A stretch of 64,000 bases of DNA. Origin: Pseudanabaena sp. FACHB-2040. GTDB taxonomy: Bacteria > Cyanobacteriota > Cyanobacteriia > Phormidesmidales > Phormidesmidaceae. Of the stretch, positions 55,969 through 63,813 are shown one piece after another (the stretch's first letter is position 1; each line of letters starts with the position of its first letter). The stretch covers positions 124,001 through 188,000 of the forward strand of contig NZ_JACJQO010000008.1 in the NCBI RefSeq assembly GCF_014696715.1, read 5' to 3'. The translations under genes and the position numbers were made by a program. The notes under the pieces were generated by a model. That model saw nothing but the letters and a program-made list of their open reading frames with translations. It was not told where the DNA came from and did not search any database.

Positions 55969-56640
55969 TCACCCTCTCAACCGATACCCCAACCCATGCA
56001 CGGTTTCAATCAAGTTCCTCCCCGCGCCTGCTTTTTGCAGCTTTTGCCGCAGGGCTTTGACGTGGGCTTTTACGGTTTCTTCGCCGGGGATTTCTTCTAA
56101 CGTCCAGATTGATTCTAGGATAAAGGCTCGGTTGAGCACACGCCGTCCGTTTTGCATGAGCAGTTCTAGAATGGCAAACTCTTTGGGGGTTAGGCGCAGC
56201 GGGCTGTCTCGGTAGCTGGCTTCGTAGGTGCTGGGGTTGAGCCGCAGGTCGCCCCAGCGCAGGAGCGGGGAGTTGCCTCTCTCGCCCCGGCGCAGCAGTG
56301 CTCGAATCTGTGCTAGCAGTTCTGCCAGGTCAAAGGGTTTGACCATGTAAACATCGGCCCCAGAGTCTAGGCCAGCAACTTTGTCTAGGCTGGTGTCGCG
56401 GGCGGTCAGCATGAGCACTGGAGACTGGTAGCCGCGCGATCGCATTCTTTGACACAGGGACAATCCATTGAGCCGAGGCAAGGTCACATCTAGTAGAGCC
56501 AGGTCATAAGGCAGGGTTTCTAGCTGAGTCCAAGCTACTTCTCCGTCTTCTGCTACATCCACGGTGTAGTGCTGAGCCGCGAGTGCTTCTGCCAATGAGG
56601 TAGCCAGGGGTCTGTCGTCTTCTACCAAAAGAATCCGCAT
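55969..56640 (-). CDS. OmpR/PhoB-family response regulator
   Basis: 223 residues. Receiver (1-115): LLVEDDRPL, phospho-Asp in ALLDVTLPRLNG, Thr in MLTAR, Lys in YMVKPF. Winged-helix output (about 125-220): RLTPKEFAILELLMQNG, VKAHVKALRQKLQKAG and HGLGYRL. It probably pairs with the convergent CHASE kinase. Its stop lies within the C-rich arm of the spacer element. Confidence 0.95.
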   Translation of the reverse strand: MRILLVEDDRPLATSLAEALAAQHYTVDVAEDGEVAWTQLETLPYDLALLDVTLPRLNGLSLCQRMRSRGYQSPVLMLTARDTSLDKVAGLDSGADVYMVKPFDLAELLAQIRALLRRGERGNSPLLRWGDLRLNPSTYEASYRDSPLRLTPKEFAILELLMQNGRRVLNRAFILESIWTLEEIPGEETVKAHVKALRQKLQKAGAGRNLIETVHGLGYRLRG

Positions 56641-56807
56641 ATGTCACAACCGACTACGGGGGTTAGAGCACCCGTGTGCTGAGAGCGCTGTGACTAGCAT
56701 CCTGCCTTGAATTGCGATCGCAAATTGTTAGCCAACGCACAACAGCGGCTTGACTCTGTTTTTAATGAACTGGCTGAGCTGCTATTAAAGAGGTGCGCAG
56801 GCAGGTT

Positions 56808-57491
56808 TTATGCCTGTGAGTCGGCCTCTAAAGGAGCTTGGTAGCCGCAAACTCCATTGGCATCCCACTGAACTTCTGCAATCAGGAGAGCGCAGCCGCT
56901 GATGACAATGCCCGTCGTGAGCGGCTGCCACATACCGACGTGGGGAAGTATGTAAATCGTGAGGAAATGCGCGGCTGCTATCAGCATAAAGGCGCGCGAT
57001 CGCATTCCCAATCCTGTGATCACATAGCCAATACCGCTAATGCCTAGCCACAAAGGGCACAAATGTCCTAAAACCTCACCCCATCCCAAAAACAGGCTTA
57101 AATCGGTCGTCAGAGTGCCCACCAGCATCAACCCGCTCCAGCCATAGAGCACCCAGGTTAACCGTTCTTCAGCACTAAAGTGGGAGGTTAGAGCCACCAT
57201 CCCCACGACACAGAGCACCGTTAATCCAGAGGCCATCATCGCCTGAGCAAACCAGTTTAGCGACAAAAACTGAGCAGCCAGAAAAATTGCGGCAGATACA
57301 GCTGCCCACAGTAGACACGCCTGATCATGCCGCGTGTAGAACGTGGACACAATAACCCGCTGTTTAATCTGCCAGTGAACCCGCCACAGTCCTGGTGAAT
57401 CGTAAATAGAAAAGGCCGACTGTTTCTTAGAAACTATTGGAGTATCAAAGTTAAAGAAGCTCATTTTAAGGAAGGGAAAAAGCCTGGACAT
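56808..57491 (-). CDS. Membrane protein of unknown function
   Basis: 227 residues, about six membrane helices (for example CLLWAAVSAAIFLAAQFLSL and AQAMMASGLTVLCVVGMVAL) after a soluble N-terminus. No family is recognised. The start is ambiguous between ATGs at 57491 and 57464; neither has a ribosome site. The gene stands alone. Confidence 0.65.
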   Translation of the reverse strand: MSRLFPFLKMSFFNFDTPIVSKKQSAFSIYDSPGLWRVHWQIKQRVIVSTFYTRHDQACLLWAAVSAAIFLAAQFLSLNWFAQAMMASGLTVLCVVGMVALTSHFSAEERLTWVLYGWSGLMLVGTLTTDLSLFLGWGEVLGHLCPLWLGISGIGYVITGLGMRSRAFMLIAAAHFLTIYILPHVGMWQPLTTGIVISGCALLIAEVQWDANGVCGYQAPLEADSQA

Positions 57492-57965
57492 AAAAGCTGT
57501 TCAATGCCCTTAGCTTCCTCTAGCTGCCCCCAGACAAACTCTGTCAATGGAGCAAACCCAATTGGGTTGGCGATCTGCCGTTGGAGACATTCAGCTTAGC
57601 TTTTAGAGCAGCTATTACTTAGCTCTGCTTTAAGAGCTACTGTCAAGACAACAAGTTAGGAGCGCGTTCAGATAGTTCAATCTGAGAGTTGTAGGTAGTA
57701 AAGTTACGAAACCATAACTGAGAAAACGAATGTCTCATAGTCATCTTCACAGCCAAATTGGCTTTGACCGAATGAGGCCATTAGCAACAGATTGGTATCG
57801 TTCGATACTGTTAGTTTCCTATGCCCATGACGTTTTATTTGGGGGAAAGCTAACGGCCCGCAGCGCGTACCAGAAGGTAAGCCAGCGTCTAGGCTAGTCT
57901 CGGTTCTCGTTTTTAACTGCGATCGCACACAGGCACCCAATTCACAGGCAAAACCCTCTTTCCGC

Positions 57966-58184
57966 TCGCCTCTAGGGTGGGCTAGCTGATTGCCGGAGCG
58001 ATCCTGATGTATCTGTCGCCTGCCATTCTCGATTAGGTTTTGGCTTCCGAGCGCATGTGCCTCTAGATGGAATAGCTAAGCTGAGGCGGTTACCGACCTG
58101 AGCCGACGGGTTAGAGCCATCGCCTTAACGCTCACCTTAGCGGGGAATTTGATTTGGTATCAGCGGTTTGAGGGCAAAGCCTAG
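57966..58184 (+). pseudogene. Possible degraded small membrane-protein gene
   Basis: Plus-strand frames read LIAGAILMYLSPAILD, then stops, and after a frameshift EAVTDLSRRVRAIALTLTLA followed by GNLIWYQRFEGKA and a stop. Natural-looking hydrophobic and basic segments interrupted by several stops suggest an inactivated two-helix membrane protein. The family could not be named. Confidence 0.4.
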
Positions 58185-58440
58185 GGGCGCGGTCAGGTCT
58201 AGAGATGGCTCAGCAGGCGGCCACACCCAAAGCCCTGATACCGACTCTACTCATTAGAATATTGTGGTCAGTGAGCCAGACTCCTCTAAATTTTCCCTGC
58301 TGCCCACCAAAATTTATTAACCCTAAAGCGGGTCGTGACTGGCCTAGTATCCTTGCTGCTGGCTCTGTTGCAGCGCCAAGCTTAAAGTCTAGACCCAATA
58401 ATTTACGGTTGACTTCAACCAATTGGTGTAAATGCTCTCC

Positions 58441-58590
58441 CCAGTTCAAAGATTGAATGCTACTATGAAGGCTGAGATAAAGATCGGTGTAGCGTTTGTT
58501 TCAAGTGTTGACGTTTTTTTTACGCTCGGTATTGACAGGCTTCTCTCCGAAATTTCACTCTCTACATACCTCTAATTTTGGAGACAATCC
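58441..58590 (+). promoter_or_regulatory. 5' leader of the RNA-binding-protein gene
   Basis: A likely long untranslated leader with a T8 run near 58512 and GGAGA 7 nt before the ATG. RRM genes in cyanobacteria often have long leaders involved in cold induction, which is known for the family but not shown here. Confidence 0.4.
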
Positions 58591-58923
58591 ATGTCGATTT
58601 ACGTAGGCAACCTGTCCTATCAGGTAACTGAGCAAGATCTGACTGAAGTATTCGCAGAATACGGCACAGTCAAGCGGATTCAGCTTCCCACAGATCGTGA
58701 AACCGGCCGCATGCGTGGTTTTGGTTTCGTCGAAATGTCAGCTGATGCTGAAGAGCAAGCTGCCATTGACGCCCTCGATGGTGCAGAGTGGATGGGTCGT
58801 GACCTCAAAGTCAACAAAGCCAAGCCCCGGGAGAACAACAACTCCTTCGGTGGCGGCGGTGGCGGTGGCGGCGGTCAGCGTCGCGATGGCTTCTCTCGCA
58901 ACAACTTCTCCCGCAACTACTAA
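58591..58923 (+). CDS. RRM-type RNA-binding protein with glycine-rich tail
   Basis: 110 residues. One RRM (1-80) with RNP2 IYVGNL at the start and RNP1 RGFGFVEM in the middle, then a Gly-rich tail (SFGGGGGGGGG) ending with RRDGFSRNNFSRNY. This is the cyanobacterial Rbp family, cold-inducible and linked to mRNA binding and thylakoid mRNA localisation in characterised relatives. A strong terminator follows. Confidence 0.95.
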   Translation: MSIYVGNLSYQVTEQDLTEVFAEYGTVKRIQLPTDRETGRMRGFGFVEMSADAEEQAAIDALDGAEWMGRDLKVNKAKPRENNNSFGGGGGGGGGQRRDGFSRNNFSRNY

Positions 58924-59016
58924 ACCGCTGTCTTTGTAGGATGCGCTAGGTGAAAACTGAACGCATCCTGCTATAGATGCAGCTATACATTGTCTAGTTC
59001 ATCTACAGCGTTACTT

Positions 59017-59050
59017 CAAAGAGCCCAAGCAAACTTGCTTGGGCTCTTTG
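59017..59050. terminator. Strong terminator after the RNA-binding-protein gene
   Basis: Perfect 16-bp arms CAAAGAGCCCAAGCAA (59017-59032) and TTGCTTGGGCTCTTTG (59035-59050), with a minimal loop. Confidence 0.85.
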
Positions 59051-59083
59051 GCGTTTATGGGCTGCAGCACCCCCTACGGCTTG

Positions 59084-59320
59084 CTAGCTTGTAGCCTTTC
59101 CTAGCCTGCGGCTCATGACGCTGATGTATTCACCGTTTCTGCCGGTGGCAACGGGGTCGATCCAGGCGGTGCGATCGCAGTAGCCCAGCACCTCCATACG
59201 GTTGATCGCCCTGACAACAGCAGAGTAATCCCCCAGCAAAATATGGCAGAGCCGATCTGGGTGGTACGAGGGCAATCGAAAATTTGAGGAGCTGTTCTCC
59301 CCTTCAGGTGATTGAAACAT
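59084..59320 (-). CDS. Small conserved cyanobacterial protein
   Basis: 78 residues. The segment HILLGDYSAVVRAINRMEVL, then GYCDRTAWIDPVATGRNGEY and ISVMSRR, matches a small cyanobacterial family recalled by pattern; the function is unknown. The helix-plus-arm layout suggests a small binding protein. It is convergent with the RNA-binding-protein gene. Confidence 0.7.
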   Translation of the reverse strand: MFQSPEGENSSSNFRLPSYHPDRLCHILLGDYSAVVRAINRMEVLGYCDRTAWIDPVATGRNGEYISVMSRRLGKATS

Positions 59321-59550
59321 ACGGGTCTCTCCGTCTTCGTAAAGAAAACGGGGAACTATCTAGCCGTCCCCAATGAAGGTAAAACGCGACGCTAGAGCCT
59401 AGAATGATCCCAGGTTATCGCCAGCTTACCCCGGATAAGTTGGGATGACTCAGGGGATTTGAGAAGCTCCAACTTCTCTCTTCCCCGCCCAGAATCATTC
59501 CCCGCACTAATAACTTGCCAGAAGCGCACCGAAAGCGCAACCGTGCAGGG

Positions 59551-60528
59551 CTAACTTATATCCAGCGGGCTCCTCACCCCACGCCCCCCTTGATTTAGCA
59601 CATGGGTATAGATCATTGTGGTTTTGACATCCTTATGGCCCAGCAATTCCTGAATTGTGCGTATGTCGTAGCCGTTTTGCAGTAGGTGAGTCGCAAAGCT
59701 GTGGCGAAACGTGTGGCAGCCAACTCGCTTGTGGATACCAGCACTTCTAACAGCTTGTTTGACAGCTTTTTGCAAGCCGCTCTCATGCAAGTGATAACGC
59801 ACAACAGCTCCGCTGCGAGGGTCGCGACAACGCGTTGACGACGGAAAGACAAATTGCCAAATCCACTGGCGATTGGCATTTGGGTACTTGCGGGCTAATG
59901 CAAAAGGCAATACCACCGCACCATAGCCCTGCTCCAAATCTTGCTGATGGAGCCGCTGCACCATCTTTAAGTGTTCCTGCAAGGGATTAACTGCGCTTGT
60001 AGGCAGCATGGTCACCCGGCTCTCTTGCCCCTTTGCATTTCTCACAATAATTTGGTGCTGGGGAAAGTCCAAGTCCTTAATCCGCAACTGCATGGCTTCC
60101 CGCAGCCTTAGCCCACTGCCATAGAGCAACTGAACGATAATGCGATGGACACCCGACATGTGCTGCAGTACAGAACGCACCTCATCAGGAGTTAGCACAG
60201 TCGGCAGCTTCCGTGAGCGCTTCGCTCTGATAGCGTCAATCCTGCCATCTAAAGGCTGACACAGAACTTCTTGATAGAGAAACAGCAACGCGCTCAGAGC
60301 TTGATTTTGAGTAGCAGAAGCTACATTTCCTTCAACAGCCAAGTGAGTCAAAAATGCCTCAATCTCAGGCACCCCCATCTCTTTAGGATGTCGCTTGTTG
60401 TGAAAAAGGATAAAGCGACGAATCCATTGAACGTAGGTTTCCTCAGTGCGGTACGAGTAGTGCTTTACGCGAATGGTATCGCGAACTTGATCCAGCAGCT
60501 TCTTGGGAGGAGGCTGATTAGACTCCAT
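59551..60528 (-). CDS. intI: Integron integrase (IntI-type tyrosine recombinase)
   Basis: 325 residues from the ATG at 60528 (MESNQPPP). An upstream in-frame start at 60561 is less likely. N-terminus [20 protein letters not shown] and [20 protein letters not shown], then [20 protein letters not shown]: the standard integron-integrase spelling. Catalytic residues: Arg in [13 protein letters not shown]-x-x-R in [12 protein letters not shown], His in [15 protein letters not shown] with the Tyr nucleophile. The extra IntI-specific segment before the HxxR box ([20 protein letters not shown]) is present. The tail [10 protein letters not shown] is typical. It is transcribed away from the cassettes, as in classical integrons. 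Confidence 0.93.
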   Translation of the reverse strand: MESNQPPPKKLLDQVRDTIRVKHYSYRTEETYVQWIRRFILFHNKRHPKEMGVPEIEAFLTHLAVEGNVASATQNQALSALLFLYQEVLCQPLDGRIDAIRAKRSRKLPTVLTPDEVRSVLQHMSGVHRIIVQLLYGSGLRLREAMQLRIKDLDFPQHQIIVRNAKGQESRVTMLPTSAVNPLQEHLKMVQRLHQQDLEQGYGAVVLPFALARKYPNANRQWIWQFVFPSSTRCRDPRSGAVVRYHLHESGLQKAVKQAVRSAGIHKRVGCHTFRHSFATHLLQNGYDIRTIQELLGHKDVKTTMIYTHVLNQGGRGVRSPLDIS

Positions 60529-60609
60529 AGGGTAGATGCACACTAAATAGACAGTAAACAAAACCTAAGCAATCTAGCCCGCTAGAAGAAGGGGTGGTTA
60601 TACTGAATT

Positions 60610-60732
60610 TTTCCACCTAATCACCCTCACAGGCGTGTTAGGCTGACGTATTTCCACCTAATCATCTCTATAGGGTGATTAGGCTGATGTATTTCCACCT
60701 AATCACCCGTATAGGGATATTAGGCGGAAACT
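60610..60732. repeat. 41-bp tandem hairpin repeats upstream of intI
   Basis: TTTCCACCTAATCACC occurs at 60610, with near-identical copies at 60651 and 60692: an exact 41-bp period, three units. Each unit carries an inverted repeat; unit 2 is perfect, CCTAATCA (60657-60664) and TGATTAGG (60676-60683), and the others vary on both arms. Unit 1 contains GTTAGGC (60637-60643), which fits the integron core GTTRRRY. The set lies 82-204 bp upstream of the integrase ATG, where attI and the cassette promoter are expected. Confidence 0.75.
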
Positions 60733-60744
60733 TTCCCTCTAAAC

Positions 60745-60764
60745 AATTGTTAGCCTGCTTCGTT
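60745..60764 (+). other. Candidate attI recombination point
   Basis: GTTAGCC lies at 60749-60755, directly before the first cassette gene and next to the 41-bp repeats. It fits the GTTRRRY core except at one position. A cut after the G would begin the first cassette at 60750. Assignment is by position only. Confidence 0.4.
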
Positions 60765-60816
60765 TGCTGGTGAGTCAGACGAAAACACTTGCAGAGCAAT
60801 TTTCAAAGTAGTTTGT

Positions 60817-60849
60817 TCAATAAACGTTTTTTGTGCTAACGTTTATTGA
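60817..60849. promoter_or_regulatory. Operator palindrome upstream of marR
   Basis: Perfect 12-bp arms TCAATAAACGTT (60817-60828) and AACGTTTATTGA (60838-60849), spacer 9 nt, ending 18 nt before the ATG of the MarR gene. It has the size and position of a MarR autoregulatory operator. Confidence 0.7.
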
Positions 60850-60867
60850 GTGAATGGCATTGGCTTT

Positions 60868-61425
60868 ATGAAGAGGCGAACAACCCCGAAACAGTCCTTA
60901 AAACATTCAAGCCCATCAATCAACTCACCTACCTTTAACAACCACGAATTGGACTGGGAGCCTTTGCCTGAATGTCTTGGTCGTTGGACAGGCTTCGTGC
61001 TGCATTGGGTAACTGAGCTTGGTTCACAGTTTTATGCTCGTGCGATGGCTCCCTTAAATTTACGCCCGCTTCAGGTTGGTATTCTCCAATTACTAGCGGG
61101 TGAAGGTTCAATGGTTCAAGCACGACTTGGTGAGAGGCTGCGTGTTGATAAAGCTACAATGGTTACTCTTCTAAATGACTTAGAAGAGCAGGGCTTGATT
61201 GAACGACGACCTCATGCACACGATCGTCGAGCTTATGAAATTCATCTTCTAGAAGCTGGTAAGCAACGCCTTCAAGCAGCAGAAAAATTATCAGTTGAAG
61301 CTGCACAACAATTCTTTTCCACTTTGACACCTCAGGAACAGCAAACTCTCAATGAACTGTTGAGGCGAGTTGCAACAAGCAACGCCTCATGGAAACCGTC
61401 AGCGCTTAAAGATACTGCCGAATAA
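60868..61425 (+). CDS. MarR-family transcriptional regulator (cassette gene)
   Basis: 185 residues from the ATG at 60868; a GTG at 60850 directly abutting the operator is the alternative. MarR winged helix: LRPLQVGILQLLAGEGSMVQ, ARLGERLRVDKATMVTLLND and LEEQGLIERRPHAHDRRAYE (the wing with DRR). The N-terminus is basic and variable. It is the first gene of the first integron cassette and is followed 32 nt later by a membrane-protein gene it probably controls. A self-contained operator fits mobile cassettes. Confidence 0.9.
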   Translation: MKRRTTPKQSLKHSSPSINSPTFNNHELDWEPLPECLGRWTGFVLHWVTELGSQFYARAMAPLNLRPLQVGILQLLAGEGSMVQARLGERLRVDKATMVTLLNDLEEQGLIERRPHAHDRRAYEIHLLEAGKQRLQAAEKLSVEAAQQFFSTLTPQEQQTLNELLRRVATSNASWKPSALKDTAE

Positions 61426-61457
61426 CTCAGGCTAACAATACAAGAGGTACAAACACT

Positions 61458-61910
61458 ATGAGTACAGCAATCATTGTTTTCGTAGTTGCTGCTTTTGCAA
61501 CCTTTTTCAATAACGCTTTGCATTGGTACACACAAGTTACAACTTATCCGCTTCTAAGTTGGGTTGGGCAAGCAGAGTTCGTATCGTTCCACAAAGAGTA
61601 TGAGCGTAGACTACCATTCAGCATTTACGTACCTTACACGCTGCTGATGTTCAGTACACTTCTCCTGATATTCCTCCGTCCGGTAGAAATCGAACTTGGA
61701 TGGGTGTTCGTGTTACTTGTACTGAATGCGTCCATTATGATCGTGAGTCTTGTCTTTGCTGTCCCGATTCATACTCGGCTTGATCGTCAGGGTTATTCCG
61801 ACAAAGCTGGGATTCGTGAACTCATTCGATATAATCGCGTTAGACTCATCATCTCATCAACCAGTAGCATCGTTATGCTGTACTTAATGGTAGGTTTGTT
61901 GATGAGCTAG
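61458..61910 (+). CDS. Four-helix membrane protein (cassette gene)
   Basis: 150 residues, four predicted membrane helices (IIVFVVAAFATFFNNALHWY, YVPYTLLMFSTLLLIFL, WVFVLLVLNASIMIVSLVFA, a last one near LIISSTSSIVMLYLMVGLLM). No family could be named. AAGAGGT 8 nt before the ATG is a good ribosome site. It shares the cassette with the MarR regulator and ends 37 nt before the attC site. Confidence 0.75.
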   Translation: MSTAIIVFVVAAFATFFNNALHWYTQVTTYPLLSWVGQAEFVSFHKEYERRLPFSIYVPYTLLMFSTLLLIFLRPVEIELGWVFVLLVLNASIMIVSLVFAVPIHTRLDRQGYSDKAGIRELIRYNRVRLIISSTSSIVMLYLMVGLLMS

Positions 61911-61946
61911 CCAGCAAATCTCCTGTAGTTGGTCGTATGATCAGCA

Positions 61947-62034
61947 CGCTAACAACCTGGTTGGAGCGGACTGACACAAGATCTTGGTAGAGATGCAAAG
62001 GCTGCTGATAGCCGCTCAACCGGAGCGTTATGCA
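61947..62034. other. Integron attC site
   Basis: R'' with GCTAAC (61948-61953), L'' TTGGAGCGG (61961-61969), L' CCGCTCAA (62012-62019), R' with GCGTTATGC (62025-62033). L'' and L' pair except for one extra G in L'', the extrahelical base that is the hallmark of attC. The AAC/GTT pair is conserved and both R-L spacers are 7 nt, with CTGG/CCGG pairing. The site closes the MarR cassette; the exchange point is after the G at 62027. Confidence 0.85.
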
Positions 62035-62075
62035 ATCTATACACATTCGTAAGTTTGCAAAAGAGGAGAGAACAT

Positions 62076-62450
62076 ATGGCGATCAGGGGAAGCTGCCACT
62101 GCGGGAAGACTGCCTTTTGCATCGAGGGTGATATTCCTGCGAAACTTACTCGGTGCACTTGTTCCTTTTGTTCCAAACGCGGTGCGCTGTGGGCGTACTA
62201 CCAGCCTAGTCAGTTTCAAATAACAACCTCATCAACTGACGATGCGACTTATCGCTGGAATACGAAATCTGTAGTGCATCACTTCTGCCCTGAGTGCGGG
62301 TGTACCACGTTCTCCGATAGTCCCGCTTTTGAACTGGACGGAAGTTGGGACAAAAGCACCCGCCGAATCGGCGTTAATGCACGTCTGTTCGACAACTTCG
62401 ATGCAGCCACAGCGTCTATCGAGGTTATCGACGGTAAAAACCTCTGGTAG
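62076..62450 (+). CDS. GFA-family (glutathione-dependent formaldehyde-activating-like) protein, cassette gene
   Basis: 124 residues with AGAGGAG 8-14 nt before the ATG. Zinc-binding cysteines: GSCHCGKTAF, CTCSFCSKRG and CPECGC, the GFA fold pattern. Related proteins are found in many integrons and chromosomes; most are not true S-(hydroxymethyl)glutathione synthases, so substrate is unknown. It forms the second cassette, beginning just after the attC site. No closing attC is recognised downstream. Confidence 0.85.
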   Translation: MAIRGSCHCGKTAFCIEGDIPAKLTRCTCSFCSKRGALWAYYQPSQFQITTSSTDDATYRWNTKSVVHHFCPECGCTTFSDSPAFELDGSWDKSTRRIGVNARLFDNFDAATASIEVIDGKNLW

Positions 62451-62498
62451 CTAGTTGCTCGGCGAAAGGACTTGATGAACTGCAAATCCCTTCCATGT

Positions 62499-62779
62499 CT
62501 ATTGGGCTATTTGAAATGATATTTTCCATTCGAGAAATTGGCCCAAACGACTTGTGAGTTGGAGGTGTATACCGAAGCGGCTACGGAATTGTTCGTCTAC
62601 GAGGTCGGCGTCGTTTGTTGCAGTTGCCAGAAAGTCCCAATGTGCCAAGACAAAGGTAACTAGGACAGCACTAGCCAGCGATAGAGCTCAATCAGGCTCT
62701 TCTGGCCGAAACGATGCAGGCCAAAGTGATGCTTGGCAGTTTTGAAGAAGCCCTCAATCTGCCAGCGATGTCGCCCCTT
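62499..62779 (-). pseudogene. IS4-like DDE transposase, C-terminal remnant
   Basis: Minus-strand translation: KGRHRWQIEGFFKTAKHHFG, LHRFGQKSLIELYRWLVLS, then a one-base shift near 62660 and LVTFVLAHWDFLATATNDAD. The WQIEGFFKTAKH(H/R)FGLHRFGQ pattern is the C-terminal region of an IS4-like transposase. Truncated upstream and frameshifted. Confidence 0.75.
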
Positions 62780-62783
62780 TTAC

Positions 62784-63008
62784 CGTTGCATGCGCGCTCG
62801 TTCGGGTGCGCCAAAAACCATTACCGCAGCAGCTCACAAGCTTGCTCGCATTTTCTATAACCTCTGACAGTGCGGAGAAGCCTATGTAGATTCAGGTATT
62901 GACACCTATGAGCAGCACTATCGCGAACGTACCCTCAAGCAACTCCGGCAAAAGGCTCAGACTTTAGACTTTGAACTGCTTCCTGTGGCCTCTGAGTGTA
63001 TTTCCTAG
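62784..63008 (+). pseudogene. IS110-like transposase, C-terminal remnant
   Basis: Plus-strand translation MRARSGAPKTITAAAHKLAR then IFYNL, an in-frame TGA (62865-62867), then GEAYVDSGIDTYEQHYRERT and LKQLRQKAQTLDFELLPVAS before a stop. This is the C-terminal part of an IS110-family transposase; the N-terminal DEDD domain is missing. Confidence 0.75.
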
Positions 63009-63038
63009 GAGCCCCTACAAACAGCTCTGTTGTGCATT

Positions 63039-63120
63039 GATCCTGAAAGAAACACGATTGTCGTCGAATTTGGGGCAATAGTCTCTTGCTATGGCAGATT
63101 AGTCCGTGTTTCTTAGGATT
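63039..63120. repeat. Imperfect inverted repeat after the IS remnants
   Basis: GATCCTGAAAGAAACACG (63039-63056) and CGTGTTTCTTAGGATT (63105-63120) pair with one bulge; spacer 48 nt. It could be ends of a small transposable element or a foldable cassette site, but no integron core triplets are in place. Confidence 0.5.
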
Positions 63121-63234
63121 AGAGATAGTAGTTGAGTTCGATGAGTTACTAGCAATGGGTAACGGGAACATTAGTTGAGGAAAAATTAATTCTTTCCTTT
63201 CTTGTAAAGGTTTCTAGTCGGCAAAGAACCCGTT

Positions 63235-63813
63235 ATGCTAGGCAACTTGCGTATACCAAAAGAAGTCCGCAGAAAAATAGATGACGAGCTTCAGCCCGGA
63301 GAACTTATAAGATGGGTGGATCAGCCTGTGCCTCAATTGATCACAGCATCTTTCATCGTAAGTGCTTTTTTGGGTATTCCCTGGACTAGCTTTGCCATAT
63401 TTTGGATGTGGGGAGCATTGGGGTTCAAACTCCCCAATTTACAAGCAGGTTTACAACCTGAGCATCTGTTTGCTCTTTTCGGTGTACCTTTCGTGCTGAT
63501 TGGGTTTGGAATGCTGTCTAGTCCCCTATGGATGTGGCAAGCAGTACGGAAAACAGTTTACTTGGTTACAGATCAACGAGCTATCTCAATTGAGGGTGGT
63601 TGGTCTACTACTATTAGAAGCTATCTACCTGAGCAATTAGCAAATGTGTACCGGAAGGAAAGAACAGATGGAACGGGTGATGTAGTTATTGTGATTCGGC
63701 ACTGGAAAGACAGTGATGGCGATCAAAGGACTGAAGAGATAGGATTTCTAGGAGTTCGTAACCCCCGAGAAGTTGAAAAAATATTGAAGCAGTTGGCTCA
63801 AAATGCTGCCTGA
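63235..63813 (+). CDS. PH-domain-like (bacterial PH) membrane protein
   Basis: 192 residues. Two or three membrane helices (IVSAFLGIPWTSFAIFWMWG and ALFGVPFVLIGFGMLSSP), then a bacterial PH-like domain with YLVTDQRAISIEGGWSTTIRS and VIVIRHW. The N-terminal LQPGELIRWVDQP is typical of the family. It may be a third cassette gene separated by IS debris, or a native gene. Function unknown. Confidence 0.75.
   Translation: MLGNLRIPKEVRRKIDDELQPGELIRWVDQPVPQLITASFIVSAFLGIPWTSFAIFWMWGALGFKLPNLQAGLQPEHLFALFGVPFVLIGFGMLSSPLWMWQAVRKTVYLVTDQRAISIEGGWSTTIRSYLPEQLANVYRKERTDGTGDVVIVIRHWKDSDGDQRTEEIGFLGVRNPREVEKILKQLAQNAA

Larger units (their letters stand above)
57492..58590. other. Long non-coding region with gene debris
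   Basis: 1.1 kb without an intact gene. Short frames across 57704-57940 and 58205-58456 have no recognisable domain. The best-looking protein remnant is at 57966-58184 (listed separately). The last 150 nt are the leader of the RNA-binding protein. Confidence 0.5.
62451..63234. other. Insertion-sequence debris in the cassette array
   Basis: 784 nt with two transposase remnants abutting at about 62780 and an imperfect inverted repeat after them. No intact gene is present. Confidence 0.6.
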
